Shown piece after piece: positions 32,651 through 41,856 of a stretch of 64,000 nucleotides of DNA (the first letter of the stretch is position 1; every line of letters begins with the position of its first letter). This stretch comes from Treponema rectale. GTDB lineage: Bacteria; Spirochaetota; Spirochaetia; Treponematales; Treponemataceae. The DNA lies in assembly GCF_014202035.1 (NCBI RefSeq), contig NZ_JACHFR010000001.1:434001-498000 (forward strand), in the 5' to 3' direction. The notes under the pieces were generated by a model. That model made no database searches. It was given only the letters and a program-made list of their open reading frames with translations, and had not been told where the DNA came from. Made by a program: the position numbers and the translations under genes.

Positions 32651-34407
32651 TTAAAGGAAAAATTACTCGTATTTCAGGACCTATAGTTTATGCTGAAGGT
32701 CTGGAAGGCTGCGGTCTCTATGATGTAGTTGATGTAGGAGAAAAACGTCTCATCGGTGAAATTATCCGTCAGAAAGAGGGAATGGCAACTATTCAGGTTT
32801 ATGAAGATGTTACCGGAATGCACATCGGTGAAGAAGTTGTCAGCAACGAGAGGCCTCTTTCCCTCAGACTCGGTCCTGGTCTTGTAGGTACTATTTACGA
32901 TGGAATTCAAAGACCTTTAAAGGCAATGTATGAGGAATCAGGGGCATTTCTTCTTCCAGGTCAGAGAACTGAACCTATTGATACTGTCAGAAAATGGGAA
33001 TTTACTGCTGCCGTAGAAAATGGTGCGGCTGTAAAGCCGGGCATGGTTCTCGGTACCGTGCAGGAAACTTCATCCATCCTTCATAAGGTAATGGTTCCTC
33101 CCTACATTAAGGGAACTGTCCTTAAGTCTTTTGCCGGAAGCGGAACTTATACAGTTGATGAGGTTATTGCAGAAACGGAACTTGGGGAACAGATAAAGAT
33201 GAGCCAGTACTGGCCTTTGCGTAAGCCCCGTCCTTTTTCTCAGAAACTTGAGGTAAGCCAGCCGCTTGTAACAGGATTAAGAGTAATTGATGTGTTCTTT
33301 CCTTTAAGCAAGGGTGGAACAGCTGCCATACCTGGAGGATTCGGTACCGGAAAAACCATGACCCAGCATGCCATTGCAAAATGGTGTGACGCTGATTTAA
33401 TCGTATATATCGGCTGCGGGGAACGCGGTAATGAAATGACTGATGTTCTTACGGATTTTCCGAAACTTATAGACCCGAGAACCGGCCGTTCCCTCATGGA
33501 AAGAACTATACTTATTGCCAATACATCAAATATGCCTGTCGCAGCCCGTGAAGTTTCCCTTTATTCAGGAATAACTCTTGCTGAATATTATCGTGATATG
33601 GGCATGCATGTTGCCATTATGGCCGATTCAACATCAAGATGGGCTGAAGCTCTCCGTGAACTTTCAGGCCGTATGGAAGAAATGCCGGCAGAAGAGGGAT
33701 TCCCTGCTTATCTTCCAACCCGTCTGGCTGAATTTTATGAAAGGGCAGGCCGCATAACCTCTTTAAACGGACAGGAAGGTTCTGTTTCGGTAATCGGAGC
33801 AGTTTCTCCACCGGGAGGTGATTTTTCAGAACCTGTAACTCAGCATACAAAACGCTTCATCCGCTGTTTCTGGGCTTTGGACAGGGAACTGGCAAATGCA
33901 AGACACTATCCTGCAATCGGGTGGATAGATTCTTATTCAGAATATGCGGCAGAAATCAGGCAGTGGTGGGACAAATTTGATCCCCGCTGGGCTGATATAC
34001 GTGTCAGGGCACTGGATCTTTTAAAGAGGGAACAGAGGCTTCAGCAGATTGTACGCCTTATTGGTGCGGATGCGCTTCCTGAGGCAGACCGTCTTGTACT
34101 TACAGTATCAGAAATGATAAAGAACGGATTTCTTCAGCAGGATGCCTTTGATAAAGTTGATCAGTTTTCAGTTCCTGAAAAACAGGTTCAGATTCTTCTT
34201 CTGATAATGAGTTTTTATGAAAGGGCTGCTGCTTTGATAAAGTCCGGCTGTCCTCTTTTAAGGATAAATGAACTTGCCGTTAAGAATGAAATCATCCGTG
34301 CAAAGGGTGTAGTAGAGAATACTCAGCTGGATAAGCTTTCTGTAATTCACAATCATCTTGAATCTCAGATGGGTGAACTTGAGCGTCTTTATCAGCGAGA
34401 ATCTTAA
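32647..34407 (+). CDS. atpA: V-type ATPase catalytic subunit A
   Basis: This 586-residue protein is the ATP-hydrolysing subunit. The P-loop is GGFGTGKT (about 229-236). CGERGNEM and the non-homologous region of about 90 residues before the P-loop, both specific to A subunits, are present. SRWAEALRE and the PPGGDFSEP loop follow. All catalytic elements are intact. Confidence 0.97.
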   Translation: MIKGKITRISGPIVYAEGLEGCGLYDVVDVGEKRLIGEIIRQKEGMATIQVYEDVTGMHIGEEVVSNERPLSLRLGPGLVGTIYDGIQRPLKAMYEESGAFLLPGQRTEPIDTVRKWEFTAAVENGAAVKPGMVLGTVQETSSILHKVMVPPYIKGTVLKSFAGSGTYTVDEVIAETELGEQIKMSQYWPLRKPRPFSQKLEVSQPLVTGLRVIDVFFPLSKGGTAAIPGGFGTGKTMTQHAIAKWCDADLIVYIGCGERGNEMTDVLTDFPKLIDPRTGRSLMERTILIANTSNMPVAAREVSLYSGITLAEYYRDMGMHVAIMADSTSRWAEALRELSGRMEEMPAEEGFPAYLPTRLAEFYERAGRITSLNGQEGSVSVIGAVSPPGGDFSEPVTQHTKRFIRCFWALDRELANARHYPAIGWIDSYSEYAAEIRQWWDKFDPRWADIRVRALDLLKREQRLQQIVRLIGADALPEADRLVLTVSEMIKNGFLQQDAFDKVDQFSVPEKQVQILLLIMSFYERAAALIKSGCPLLRINELAVKNEIIRAKGVVENTQLDKLSVIHNHLESQMGELERLYQRES

Positions 34408-34419
34408 GGGGTATCTGCA

Positions 34420-35814
34420 ATGAAGGGAATTGAATATACAGGGCTTACTAAAGTTGACGGACCTATCATCGCCGTAAAGCGCAGTGAAAACTCAAGCTAC
34501 GACGAAGTTGTCTATGTCCGTGATAAGAACGGAGAAAAACGTACAGGCCGTATCATTGATTTAAATGAAACGGCTGCCATTGTTCAGATTTTTGGCAGCA
34601 CGACCGGCCTTGATCTTGAAAATACTACCGTTGAATTTCTTGAGCAGCCTCTCGAACTTACTGTAGGCAGAGGACTGCTGGGAAGAATTTTTAACGGACT
34701 TGGAGAACCGATAGACGGATACCCGCCTGTAATCAGTGATAAAAAAGTAAATGTCAACGGAAATCCTATAAATCCTTACGCCCGTGTATATCCGAGGGAC
34801 TTTATTCAGACAGGAATTTCTTCTATTGATGGTATGAATACTCTTATCCGCGGACAGAAACTTCCTATATTTTCCGGTAACGGACTTCCTCATAATAAAC
34901 TTGCAGCTCAGATTATACGTCAGGCAAAGCTTTTGAATAATGATGAAGAATTCGTAATGGTCTTTGCAGGTATGGGTATTAAATATGATGTTGCACAGTT
35001 TTTTAAGCATACTTTCGAAGAATCAGGTGTACTTTCAAAGGTTGTAATGTTTCAGTCTCTTGCAGATGCTCCTTCAATTGAACGAATTATTACTCCCCGC
35101 TGCGCCCTTACTGCAGCAGAATACCTTGCCTATGAATGCAACATGCATGTTCTGGTAGTAATGACTGATATGACCAACTACTGTGAAGCCCTTCGTGAAA
35201 TTTCTACTACAAGGGGAGAAGTTCCGGGACGTAAGGGATATCCTGGATATCTTTATTCCAATCTTGCGGAATTATATGAGAGGGCCGGTAAAATTCAGGG
35301 CTCGTCAGGTTCAATTACACAGATTCCGATTCTTACAATGCCAAATGATGATATCTCACATCCGATTCCTGATCTTACAGGATATATTACGGAAGGACAG
35401 ATTGTTCTTGACAGGGAAATGTCTGCAAAAGGCATGTATCCGCCGGTTTCCGGGCTTCCATCCTTAAGCCGCCTTATGAAAGACGGTATCGGTGAAGGCA
35501 TGACCAGGGAAGACCATGCGGCTGTTTCAAGCCAGCTGTTTGCTTCGTACAGTAAGGTAAAATCCATCCGCAATCTTGCTTCGATTATCGGAGAAGAAGA
35601 ACTGAGTGAACTGGACCGGCTTTATCTGAAATTCGGAAATGAACTCGAGGCAAAATTTTTTACTCAGGGTGAATATGAAGATCGTTCCATTGACCAGACT
35701 CTGGATTTGGGATGGAAACTGCTTTCAATTCTTCCCCGTGAGGAACTGTACCGCATTAAGGATGAGCTTATTGATAAATATCTTCCTTCTGAAACGGAAG
35801 GGGAGGCTCTGTAA
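34420..35814 (+). CDS. atpB: V-type ATPase regulatory subunit B
   Basis: The 464-residue protein is the non-catalytic hexamer partner. It lacks a true P-loop ([14 protein letters not shown] instead), as expected. [33 protein letters not shown] and [30 protein letters not shown] are highly conserved B signatures. It follows subunit A by 12 bases. Confidence 0.97.
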   Translation: MKGIEYTGLTKVDGPIIAVKRSENSSYDEVVYVRDKNGEKRTGRIIDLNETAAIVQIFGSTTGLDLENTTVEFLEQPLELTVGRGLLGRIFNGLGEPIDGYPPVISDKKVNVNGNPINPYARVYPRDFIQTGISSIDGMNTLIRGQKLPIFSGNGLPHNKLAAQIIRQAKLLNNDEEFVMVFAGMGIKYDVAQFFKHTFEESGVLSKVVMFQSLADAPSIERIITPRCALTAAEYLAYECNMHVLVVMTDMTNYCEALREISTTRGEVPGRKGYPGYLYSNLAELYERAGKIQGSSGSITQIPILTMPNDDISHPIPDLTGYITEGQIVLDREMSAKGMYPPVSGLPSLSRLMKDGIGEGMTREDHAAVSSQLFASYSKVKSIRNLASIIGEEELSELDRLYLKFGNELEAKFFTQGEYEDRSIDQTLDLGWKLLSILPREELYRIKDELIDKYLPSETEGEAL

Positions 35815-35819
35815 ATTTT

Positions 35820-36443
35820 ATGGCTAAACTTAATGTCGCACCTACAAAGTCTAATCTTCTTGTAATAAAGGAGCAGCTTGCCATAAGTACGGAAGGATAT
35901 GATCTTCTTGAACAGAAGCGCGAAATCCTTGTAATGGAACTTATGAAAGTTGTGGAGAGGGTCAGACTTTTAGAGGCTGATATTGATAAATGCATTGCTA
36001 AGGCATATCCCTCATTAAAAAACATGCTCATGAATGTTGGCGGAGAAAAAGCCGAGCGTATTGCAAAAAGCGTAAGCTATGATTTTCATATAGACAGTAA
36101 GCCTGTTGTTATAGGCGGAATGAATTTTACTACTCTGGATGTTGTTCTTCCTGAACGAAAACTTTTTTCATCCATAATCGGATCATATCCTGACAGTGAC
36201 CAGGTTATGGAAGATTTTTTTAAATTGCTTTCTCTTTTGACTCAGCTGGCTTCTGTACGAACGATAGCCTGGCGTCTTGCGATGGAAGTAAAGAAAACCC
36301 AGAGGCGCGTAAATGCTCTTGATAAAATGGTAATTCCTCAGAATACGGAAACAGTAAAATATATAGAAAGTGTACTTGAAGAACGGGAGCGTGAAAATGT
36401 TTTTGTTCTCAAGGCCTTAAAAAACCGTCAGGATTTTGAATAA
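35820..36443 (+). CDS. atpD: V-type ATPase central shaft subunit D
   Basis: The 207-residue protein is two long helices: APTKSNLLVIKEQLAISTEGYDLLEQKREIL at the N-terminus and RRVNALDKMVIPQN near the C-terminus are the subunit D signatures. This is the rotating shaft. It begins five bases after subunit B and overlaps the next gene's ATG (TAATG). Confidence 0.95.
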   Translation: MAKLNVAPTKSNLLVIKEQLAISTEGYDLLEQKREILVMELMKVVERVRLLEADIDKCIAKAYPSLKNMLMNVGGEKAERIAKSVSYDFHIDSKPVVIGGMNFTTLDVVLPERKLFSSIIGSYPDSDQVMEDFFKLLSLLTQLASVRTIAWRLAMEVKKTQRRVNALDKMVIPQNTETVKYIESVLEERERENVFVLKALKNRQDFE

Positions 36444-36937
36444 TGAAAAAGCTTTTAGAAAAAGTTCTTGTTGCCTGTAACGGCTCTGATTCATCATTAA
36501 GGGCTGTAAAGTACGGGATAATTCTTTCCAGACAAACACAGGTTCAGGTGAAGGTTGTTTATATTGTTGACAGTGCTTCAATAAAGCAGCTTACATTATC
36601 CAGGTTTATGGATCCGGATGAAGCCAGAAAAATTTCACAGAGGCTTGAAGAGGATGGCAAAAATATTCTTGAGCATATAAAGCTTCTTGCAAAATCAAAA
36701 AAAGTTAATATTGAAACTGAACTTAGGGACGGGGCTGTATGGTCTCAGGTAATTTCTGCTGCTGATGAATGGGATGCAGATCTTATTCTTTTGGGAGGAA
36801 CTTCAGAAGGAAACAACATGAGGGCATTGAACAGGGCTTCCGTTACAAAGCAGGACAGTGAAATAATCGGAAGTGCCCATTCCAGTGTCATGGTTGTCCG
36901 GGAACCCCACATCGATCAGTTATTTAAAATTTTATAA
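36443..36937 (+). CDS. Universal stress protein (UspA family)
   Basis: The 164-residue protein shows the UspA fold: KVLVACNGSDSSLRAVKYG at the N-terminus, DADLILLGG and a C-terminal IGSAHSSVMVV. The usual ATP loop G-x2-G-x9-G-S is stretched (GGTSEGNN, then 20 residues, GSAHSS), so nucleotide binding may be altered. It overlaps subunit D by one base and so is translated with the V-ATPase. A role in tuning the pump is inference. Confidence 0.85.
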   Translation: MKKLLEKVLVACNGSDSSLRAVKYGIILSRQTQVQVKVVYIVDSASIKQLTLSRFMDPDEARKISQRLEEDGKNILEHIKLLAKSKKVNIETELRDGAVWSQVISAADEWDADLILLGGTSEGNNMRALNRASVTKQDSEIIGSAHSSVMVVREPHIDQLFKIL

Positions 36938-37012
36938 GAAGGAAAAAACAAATAATTATGAGAGATATAACAAGATTTTATAAATTTTCAAGAATTTATC
37001 AGTCCTCAGGTG

Positions 37013-37018
37013 TATAAT
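37013..37018 (+). promoter_or_regulatory. -10 element of the two-component operon
   Basis: A perfect TATAAT preceded directly by TG lies six bases before the ATG at 37025. The -35 region is poor. The message would be leaderless. Confidence 0.5.
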
Positions 37019-37024
37019 TTAGTT

Positions 37025-37702
37025 ATGAGAATATTACTTGTAGAAGATGAGGTCCGCCTCTCACAGGCGCTGGTTGAGATTTTTCAGAAGAATCGTTATG
37101 GAATTGACGCTGTTTATAATGGTGCCGATGGACTTAAGTATGCAAGATCAGGAATTTATGATGCAATCATTCTGGATATGATGCTTCCTGAAATTGATGG
37201 AATTACAATTTTAAAGACACTCCGTGAAGAAAAAAATCAGGTTCCGGTTCTTTTCCTTACAGCAAAGGATGATATTGATACAAAGGTAAGGGGACTGGAT
37301 TGCGGAGCCGATGATTACGTTACAAAGCCTTTCAGTACGGAAGAACTTCTTGCAAGGGTACGTGCCCTTACACGCCGCAAGGGAGAAGTTATAGATTCCA
37401 GTCTTACTGTTGGTGATCTTGTCCTTAATAAAAGAAAATGCGAGCTTCAGAAAAAAGACGGAGAGTCGATTAAGCTTTCCCTTAAGGAGTTTCAGATTGT
37501 AGATCTTCTGTTTGAAAATCCCGGACAGATTATCAATAAGGAAAGAATTATTGAAAAAATCTGGGGCGGTGATTCTGATGCAGAATACAATAATGTTGAA
37601 GTTTATATTTCCTTTATTCGCAAAAAGATGGAACACCTTCAGGTTTCTACAGTTATTCGTACAGCCAGGGGCATAGGATATTCGCTGGAAGCTAAAAAGT
37701 GA
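37025..37702 (+). CDS. OmpR/PhoB-family response regulator
   Basis: The 225-residue protein has a receiver with VEDEV, phospho-acceptor in ILDMMLPEIDG (about Asp51) and TAKDD/KPFSTEEL, and a winged-helix DNA-binding domain (SLKEFQIVDLLFENPGQIINKERIIEKIWG; VYISFIRKKME; IRTARGIGYSLE). The ATG at 37025 is chosen over a GTG at 37010, which overlaps the TATAAT. It is coupled to the kinase gene (GTGA overlap). The signal sensed cannot be told from sequence. Confidence 0.95.
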   Translation: MRILLVEDEVRLSQALVEIFQKNRYGIDAVYNGADGLKYARSGIYDAIILDMMLPEIDGITILKTLREEKNQVPVLFLTAKDDIDTKVRGLDCGADDYVTKPFSTEELLARVRALTRRKGEVIDSSLTVGDLVLNKRKCELQKKDGESIKLSLKEFQIVDLLFENPGQIINKERIIEKIWGGDSDAEYNNVEVYISFIRKKMEHLQVSTVIRTARGIGYSLEAKK

Positions 37703-39090
37703 AAAATTCTTGCCATGACCCTATATTCAGAAAGGTACACTTCAATCTCTTTATGACGGCGGGAGTTGCCGTCAGTCTGTTGTTCGCAGCTTTTTTTCTG
37801 CTGTTTAATATCTACATAATTGGAAATAATTATGCAGATACGGACGATTATTTTGAGGCTGTTTCACCTGAGAATTTTTTTCCAAAGTATCTGGATAATC
37901 CTCCCTATCAGAAAGATATAAGGGAAAATTTTGTTCCTGGTAACGGAGAACGAAGACGGCTGGACAAATTTGACAGTAAGGACTTCTCTGATGAGGAACC
38001 TTTGGAAGAAATGTCTGATACGGGGCCACGGCGCAGACCTCCTTTAAGGGAGGCCCGTCCTGTAGAATACAAAGATCATTTTGTTGCTCATGTAAATCAG
38101 GATGGAGATATTGTAGTTAATTTTCATAAATTTTCTGATGATCAGACTTTTTCTGATGAATATGTACAGGCCCTTGTAAAAAGGATGATGAAAGAAGGGC
38201 GCATTCAGAATTATAATTTTGAGGGATTTGCCTACAGATTTACCCCTCACGGAAACGGTTTTTCTGTCGTAATTATTGACAGAAGAAACGAAGTTTTTAA
38301 TGAACACCATTATGCAGTTATTTCCATAATCATTTTTATCATGGCGTCAGTTTCAGGTTTTTTACTTGCATGGAAATTTACCTGGGACGCTCTTTCCACG
38401 GCAGAAGAATCTTACAGCAGTCAGAAACGCTTTATTGCTGATGCAAGCCATGAATTAAAGACCCCTATCAGTGTTATTGGTGCAAATATTGATGTTCTTG
38501 AACAGGAAATTCCGGATAACAAATGGCTCGGTTATATAAAAACTGAAAATACAAGAATGAGTCAGCTTGTAAAGGATCTTCTGTATCTTGCAAAAAATGA
38601 TGCAGGTCAGATTGAATACACGAAAATGCCTTTTGATCTTGTAAATGCCTGTGCCTGCTCGGTTCTTGCATTTGAAAGCATTGCCTTTGAACAGAATAAA
38701 CGGCTTGAACTTGATAGTCCAAATGAAAAAATATTCATTACCGGGGATGAATCAAAAATCAGGCAGGTAATAATCATTCTTACGGATAATGCCCTTAAAA
38801 ACTCAGAAAAGAATGCTCTTGTAAAAGTGAGTTGTTATATAGAAGGAAATTATGCCTGTGTAAGGGTATGGAATTCCGGACATGGAATTGCTGCTGCTGA
38901 CATTCCGAAGATATTTGACAGGTTTTTCAGAAGTGATGTGTCCCGCTCAAGAGTTACCGGCGGTTCAGGCCTTGGACTTCCTATTGCATTGAGTATAGCT
39001 AAAACTCATGGAGGAACGATTACGGTAGAAAGCAAGGTAAATGAATATGCCGTATTCATTCTGAAACTTCCACTCGAAAAGAACAGCTGA
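37699..39090 (+). CDS. Membrane sensor histidine kinase
   Basis: The 463-residue kinase starts at a GTG overlapping the regulator's stop. It has a membrane helix at about 15-37, a 170-residue extracytoplasmic region rich in Arg, Pro and acidic residues (RRRPPLREARP), and a second helix at about 210-230. The cytoplasmic part has the phosphorylatable His in DASHELKTPISVIGANID, the N box TDNALKNSEKN, and the glycine boxes RFFRSD and GGSGLGLPIA. There is no HAMP domain between helix 2 and the His domain. Orthodox in all catalytic parts. Confidence 0.93.
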   Translation: MKNSCHDPIFRKVHFNLFMTAGVAVSLLFAAFFLLFNIYIIGNNYADTDDYFEAVSPENFFPKYLDNPPYQKDIRENFVPGNGERRRLDKFDSKDFSDEEPLEEMSDTGPRRRPPLREARPVEYKDHFVAHVNQDGDIVVNFHKFSDDQTFSDEYVQALVKRMMKEGRIQNYNFEGFAYRFTPHGNGFSVVIIDRRNEVFNEHHYAVISIIIFIMASVSGFLLAWKFTWDALSTAEESYSSQKRFIADASHELKTPISVIGANIDVLEQEIPDNKWLGYIKTENTRMSQLVKDLLYLAKNDAGQIEYTKMPFDLVNACACSVLAFESIAFEQNKRLELDSPNEKIFITGDESKIRQVIIILTDNALKNSEKNALVKVSCYIEGNYACVRVWNSGHGIAAADIPKIFDRFFRSDVSRSRVTGGSGLGLPIALSIAKTHGGTITVESKVNEYAVFILKLPLEKNS

Positions 39091-39185
39091 TTTTTTTCTC
39101 ATTTGTAAAGCATTGCTCTCAATATACTTGTATAATTTGATTCATTACTGCTATATTCTAATAGACCTAATTATCGAGAGGTGAA

Positions 39186-40412
39186 ATGATGATAGAAAGA
39201 AACAAAGGTTTTGCAAATCTTGCAGCCGGTTATCTTTTTCCGGAAGTTGCAAAAAGAAGACGTGAATATCAGGCAAAGCATCCTGATGCAAAAATAATCA
39301 GCCTTGGAATAGGAAATACAACGGAGCCTCTTACTCCTCATATTGCAAAGGCTATGGCGGATTATGCAAAATCTTTGGGAACTGCAAAAGGTTATTCCGG
39401 TTATGGAGATGAGCAGGGAAATGCTGAACTCCGTGCAAAGATTGCAGAAGTTCTTTATCCAAAAATGGCAAAAGCTGATGAAGTGTTTATTTCTGATGGC
39501 GCAAAATGTGATATTGCCCGTATTCAGACTTTATTCGGCCGCAATGTAAAGATTTCAGTTCAGGATCCTGCATATCCTGTTTATGTTGATGGAAGTGTTG
39601 TTGTCGGTGCAGCCGGTGCTTCATCAAAAAAAGGATATAAAGGCGTAACTTATCTTCCATGTACTGCAGAAAACAAATTCTTCCCGGAACTTGAAAAAAT
39701 TCCTGCAGATTCAATTATCTATTTCTGTTCTCCTAATAATCCGACAGGTGCCTGTGCTACAAAGGCTCAGTTAAAGAAACTTGTTGATTACGCAAATAAA
39801 AATGGCTGCATTATTATTTTTGATGCTGCATACTATGCTTTTATCCGTGATGACAAGCTTCCGCGTACAATTTACGAAATTCCGGGTGCCCGCAAGTGTG
39901 CCATTGAAATAAATTCTTTTTCAAAACTTGCAGGATTTACCGGAGTACGTCTGGGATGGTCTGTCGTGCCTTCTGATGTAAAATTTGCAGATGGAACGCC
40001 TGTAAAACAGGACTGGAACCGCGTAATGACAACTCTGTTTAACGGAGCAAGTAATATTGCCCAGGCTGGCGGACTTGCTGCTCTTGATAAGGAAGGACAG
40101 AAAGAAACAAAGGCTCTTGTTGATTATTACCTTGAAAATGCAAGGCTTATGGAAGCAGCCCTTACAGGAGAAAACTTTAAGAAAGCAGGCGTAAAAGTTT
40201 ATTATACCGGAGATTCTCCATATCTTTGGGTTAATTTTCCAGGATGGAAGAGCTGGGACATATTTGACAAAATTCTTGATGAATGTAATGTAGTTACAAC
40301 TCCTGGATCAGGATTCGGACCTGCAGGTGAAAGCTATCTGCGTTTCTCAAGCTTCGGTCATAGAAAAGACGTTCAGGAAGCCTGCAAGCGTCTTTCAAAG
40401 CTTGTACTCTAG
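39186..40412 (+). CDS. dapL: LL-diaminopimelate aminotransferase
   Basis: DapL converts tetrahydrodipicolinate directly to LL-diaminopimelate in lysine and cell-wall synthesis. The 408-residue class I aminotransferase has ISLGIGNTTEPLTP, GYSGYGDEQGNAELR, SPNNPTGACA and the PLP lysine in INSFSKLAGFTGVRLGW, all typical of DapL. GAGAGGTG precedes the ATG. The promoter includes TGTATAAT at 39129-39136. Its neighbours are unrelated, so it is probably monocistronic. Confidence 0.93.
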   Translation: MMIERNKGFANLAAGYLFPEVAKRRREYQAKHPDAKIISLGIGNTTEPLTPHIAKAMADYAKSLGTAKGYSGYGDEQGNAELRAKIAEVLYPKMAKADEVFISDGAKCDIARIQTLFGRNVKISVQDPAYPVYVDGSVVVGAAGASSKKGYKGVTYLPCTAENKFFPELEKIPADSIIYFCSPNNPTGACATKAQLKKLVDYANKNGCIIIFDAAYYAFIRDDKLPRTIYEIPGARKCAIEINSFSKLAGFTGVRLGWSVVPSDVKFADGTPVKQDWNRVMTTLFNGASNIAQAGGLAALDKEGQKETKALVDYYLENARLMEAALTGENFKKAGVKVYYTGDSPYLWVNFPGWKSWDIFDKILDECNVVTTPGSGFGPAGESYLRFSSFGHRKDVQEACKRLSKLVL

Positions 40413-40443
40413 TTCAGGCTTCCCTAAATAACTGCCGTTGATT

Positions 40444-41706
40444 TTAGAATCTTGTCTTAAATCCAAGACTGAAGTCAACGGCAGATTTCCAGTCATCCTT
40501 AAAGTCAAGAATGCTGGCGGCTAAACTGGCATTCATTGTTCCGCCAAGTACAGGCATGCTTACATACGGCGTAACATATATTTCATAATTCCAGTCCAGA
40601 ACAACCTTAGGATCATCTTTAAGTGCCTCAAAGTCACTGTCAGTCAGTATAAGTGTTGAGTGAATTCCGAAAGTGAAGTTTGTGTTTCCTAAATATAAGT
40701 GATCTGTAACTACGTTGGCGTTTAATCCTAATAAATTAGTGATGTTTTCATCTTTGTCAGTTGCCCTCTTAAGGTACATCATATGTTCTGCGCTTTCTCT
40801 TGGAATGTTGAAGGCTGCAATGTTAAGCTGGAAGAGTCTGAGGGTAAGGCGTGGTTCTATGAGGAAGTATAAGTCTGCAAAGGTGATTTTGTGGGAAGTT
40901 TCATTATCCGATGAAAGTACGAATTTATTGAATCCTCCCTGCATGAAAAATGAAGTAGTGTAGCGGTTGCCCAAAAGAAAGTTCATACCTGCATGAAGCT
41001 GGATTTCCCTTACAAGAAGGAATACTTTGTTACCGTTTTCATCAGTATTTTCTACAGGGAATCCAAGACCGGCAGAAAAATCTACTGTCAGGTTTGAAAA
41101 AAGCTTTGCAAGGCGGAGGTCAAGGTTCATGACGTTTTTGGTCTCATCTTCCTCAGTCTGTTTGTTCATGTAAAAATAAAGTCCGAAGGCACCGCTTGAT
41201 TCAGGATGATAGACATAGGAAATTCCTGAGCCGTAGAAAGGGTATACTGAAGCTCCGCTTAAACTGTGCCAGCTGGCTGTAAGTTTTGAAGTTATAGGCT
41301 GAATACCGAATTGTCTCTGAAGGAAAATATCAGAGCCTATAGGTTCGAAATTTCCGAGAAAGGCGGAAAAGTAATGGGAACTTGCTGTGGTGCTCATTTT
41401 ATATGTGGCAGAAAGTTCTTCGATTCTGAAGACTGCATTGTTCTGTGTTGTTTCTTCAAAAAGATCGTTTTGTAAAAGATCTTCGCTGGAGATGTAGAAT
41501 TCTCCCCTTGCAAGGAATTTTCCGCTGAAGTCAAGCTGTCCGGAAAAGAATGCTTCAATGTCTATGTCCGGGTCATAGCTGTCAGCATCCTTTTTACCCG
41601 TCATATTGCCTAGAAGTCCTGCATAGCCGTTAAAAAAAGGCATGTCCAGGGCAAAAGCGGCAGTGGTCATAAATGCTGCCATTAATATAGAAAGAAGTCT
41701 TTTCAC
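40444..41706 (-). CDS. Outer-membrane beta-barrel protein, unknown function
   Basis: The 420-residue product has a signal peptide (MKRLLSILMAAFMTTAAFA, cleavage near residue 19). The rest is amphipathic strands with aromatic ends, and the final residues VDFSLGFKTRF fit a BAM-recognised barrel. I cannot name the family. It starts at a GTG with GGAGG seven bases upstream. It is transcribed away from cheA and convergent with dapL. Confidence 0.7.
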   Translation of the reverse strand: MKRLLSILMAAFMTTAAFALDMPFFNGYAGLLGNMTGKKDADSYDPDIDIEAFFSGQLDFSGKFLARGEFYISSEDLLQNDLFEETTQNNAVFRIEELSATYKMSTTASSHYFSAFLGNFEPIGSDIFLQRQFGIQPITSKLTASWHSLSGASVYPFYGSGISYVYHPESSGAFGLYFYMNKQTEEDETKNVMNLDLRLAKLFSNLTVDFSAGLGFPVENTDENGNKVFLLVREIQLHAGMNFLLGNRYTTSFFMQGGFNKFVLSSDNETSHKITFADLYFLIEPRLTLRLFQLNIAAFNIPRESAEHMMYLKRATDKDENITNLLGLNANVVTDHLYLGNTNFTFGIHSTLILTDSDFEALKDDPKVVLDWNYEIYVTPYVSMPVLGGTMNASLAASILDFKDDWKSAVDFSLGFKTRF

Positions 41707-41821
41707 GATGTCCTCCGGAAAAACTGTTTGATTGTATTTTACCCTTTGTATATCGGTTTTTTTAAGGCTGCACTTTATATGGTTTTACCTTTTTTACTCC
41801 GGGAAAAAATTTGCTTTTAAC

Positions 41822-41849
41822 TTGACTTTGTTAAATAACGGATTAAAAT
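41822..41849 (+). promoter_or_regulatory. Promoter of the main chemotaxis operon
   Basis: TTGACT (41822-41827), 16 bases, TAAAAT (41844-41849). Only seven bases separate the -10 from the cheA ATG at 41857, and no Shine-Dalgarno is present. Confidence 0.6.
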
Positions 41850-41856
41850 ATATTGT

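Noticed and set aside
39090..39185. Lysine riboswitch before dapL
   Set aside because: The spacer is under 100 bases and shows only promoter elements, not a lysine aptamer.
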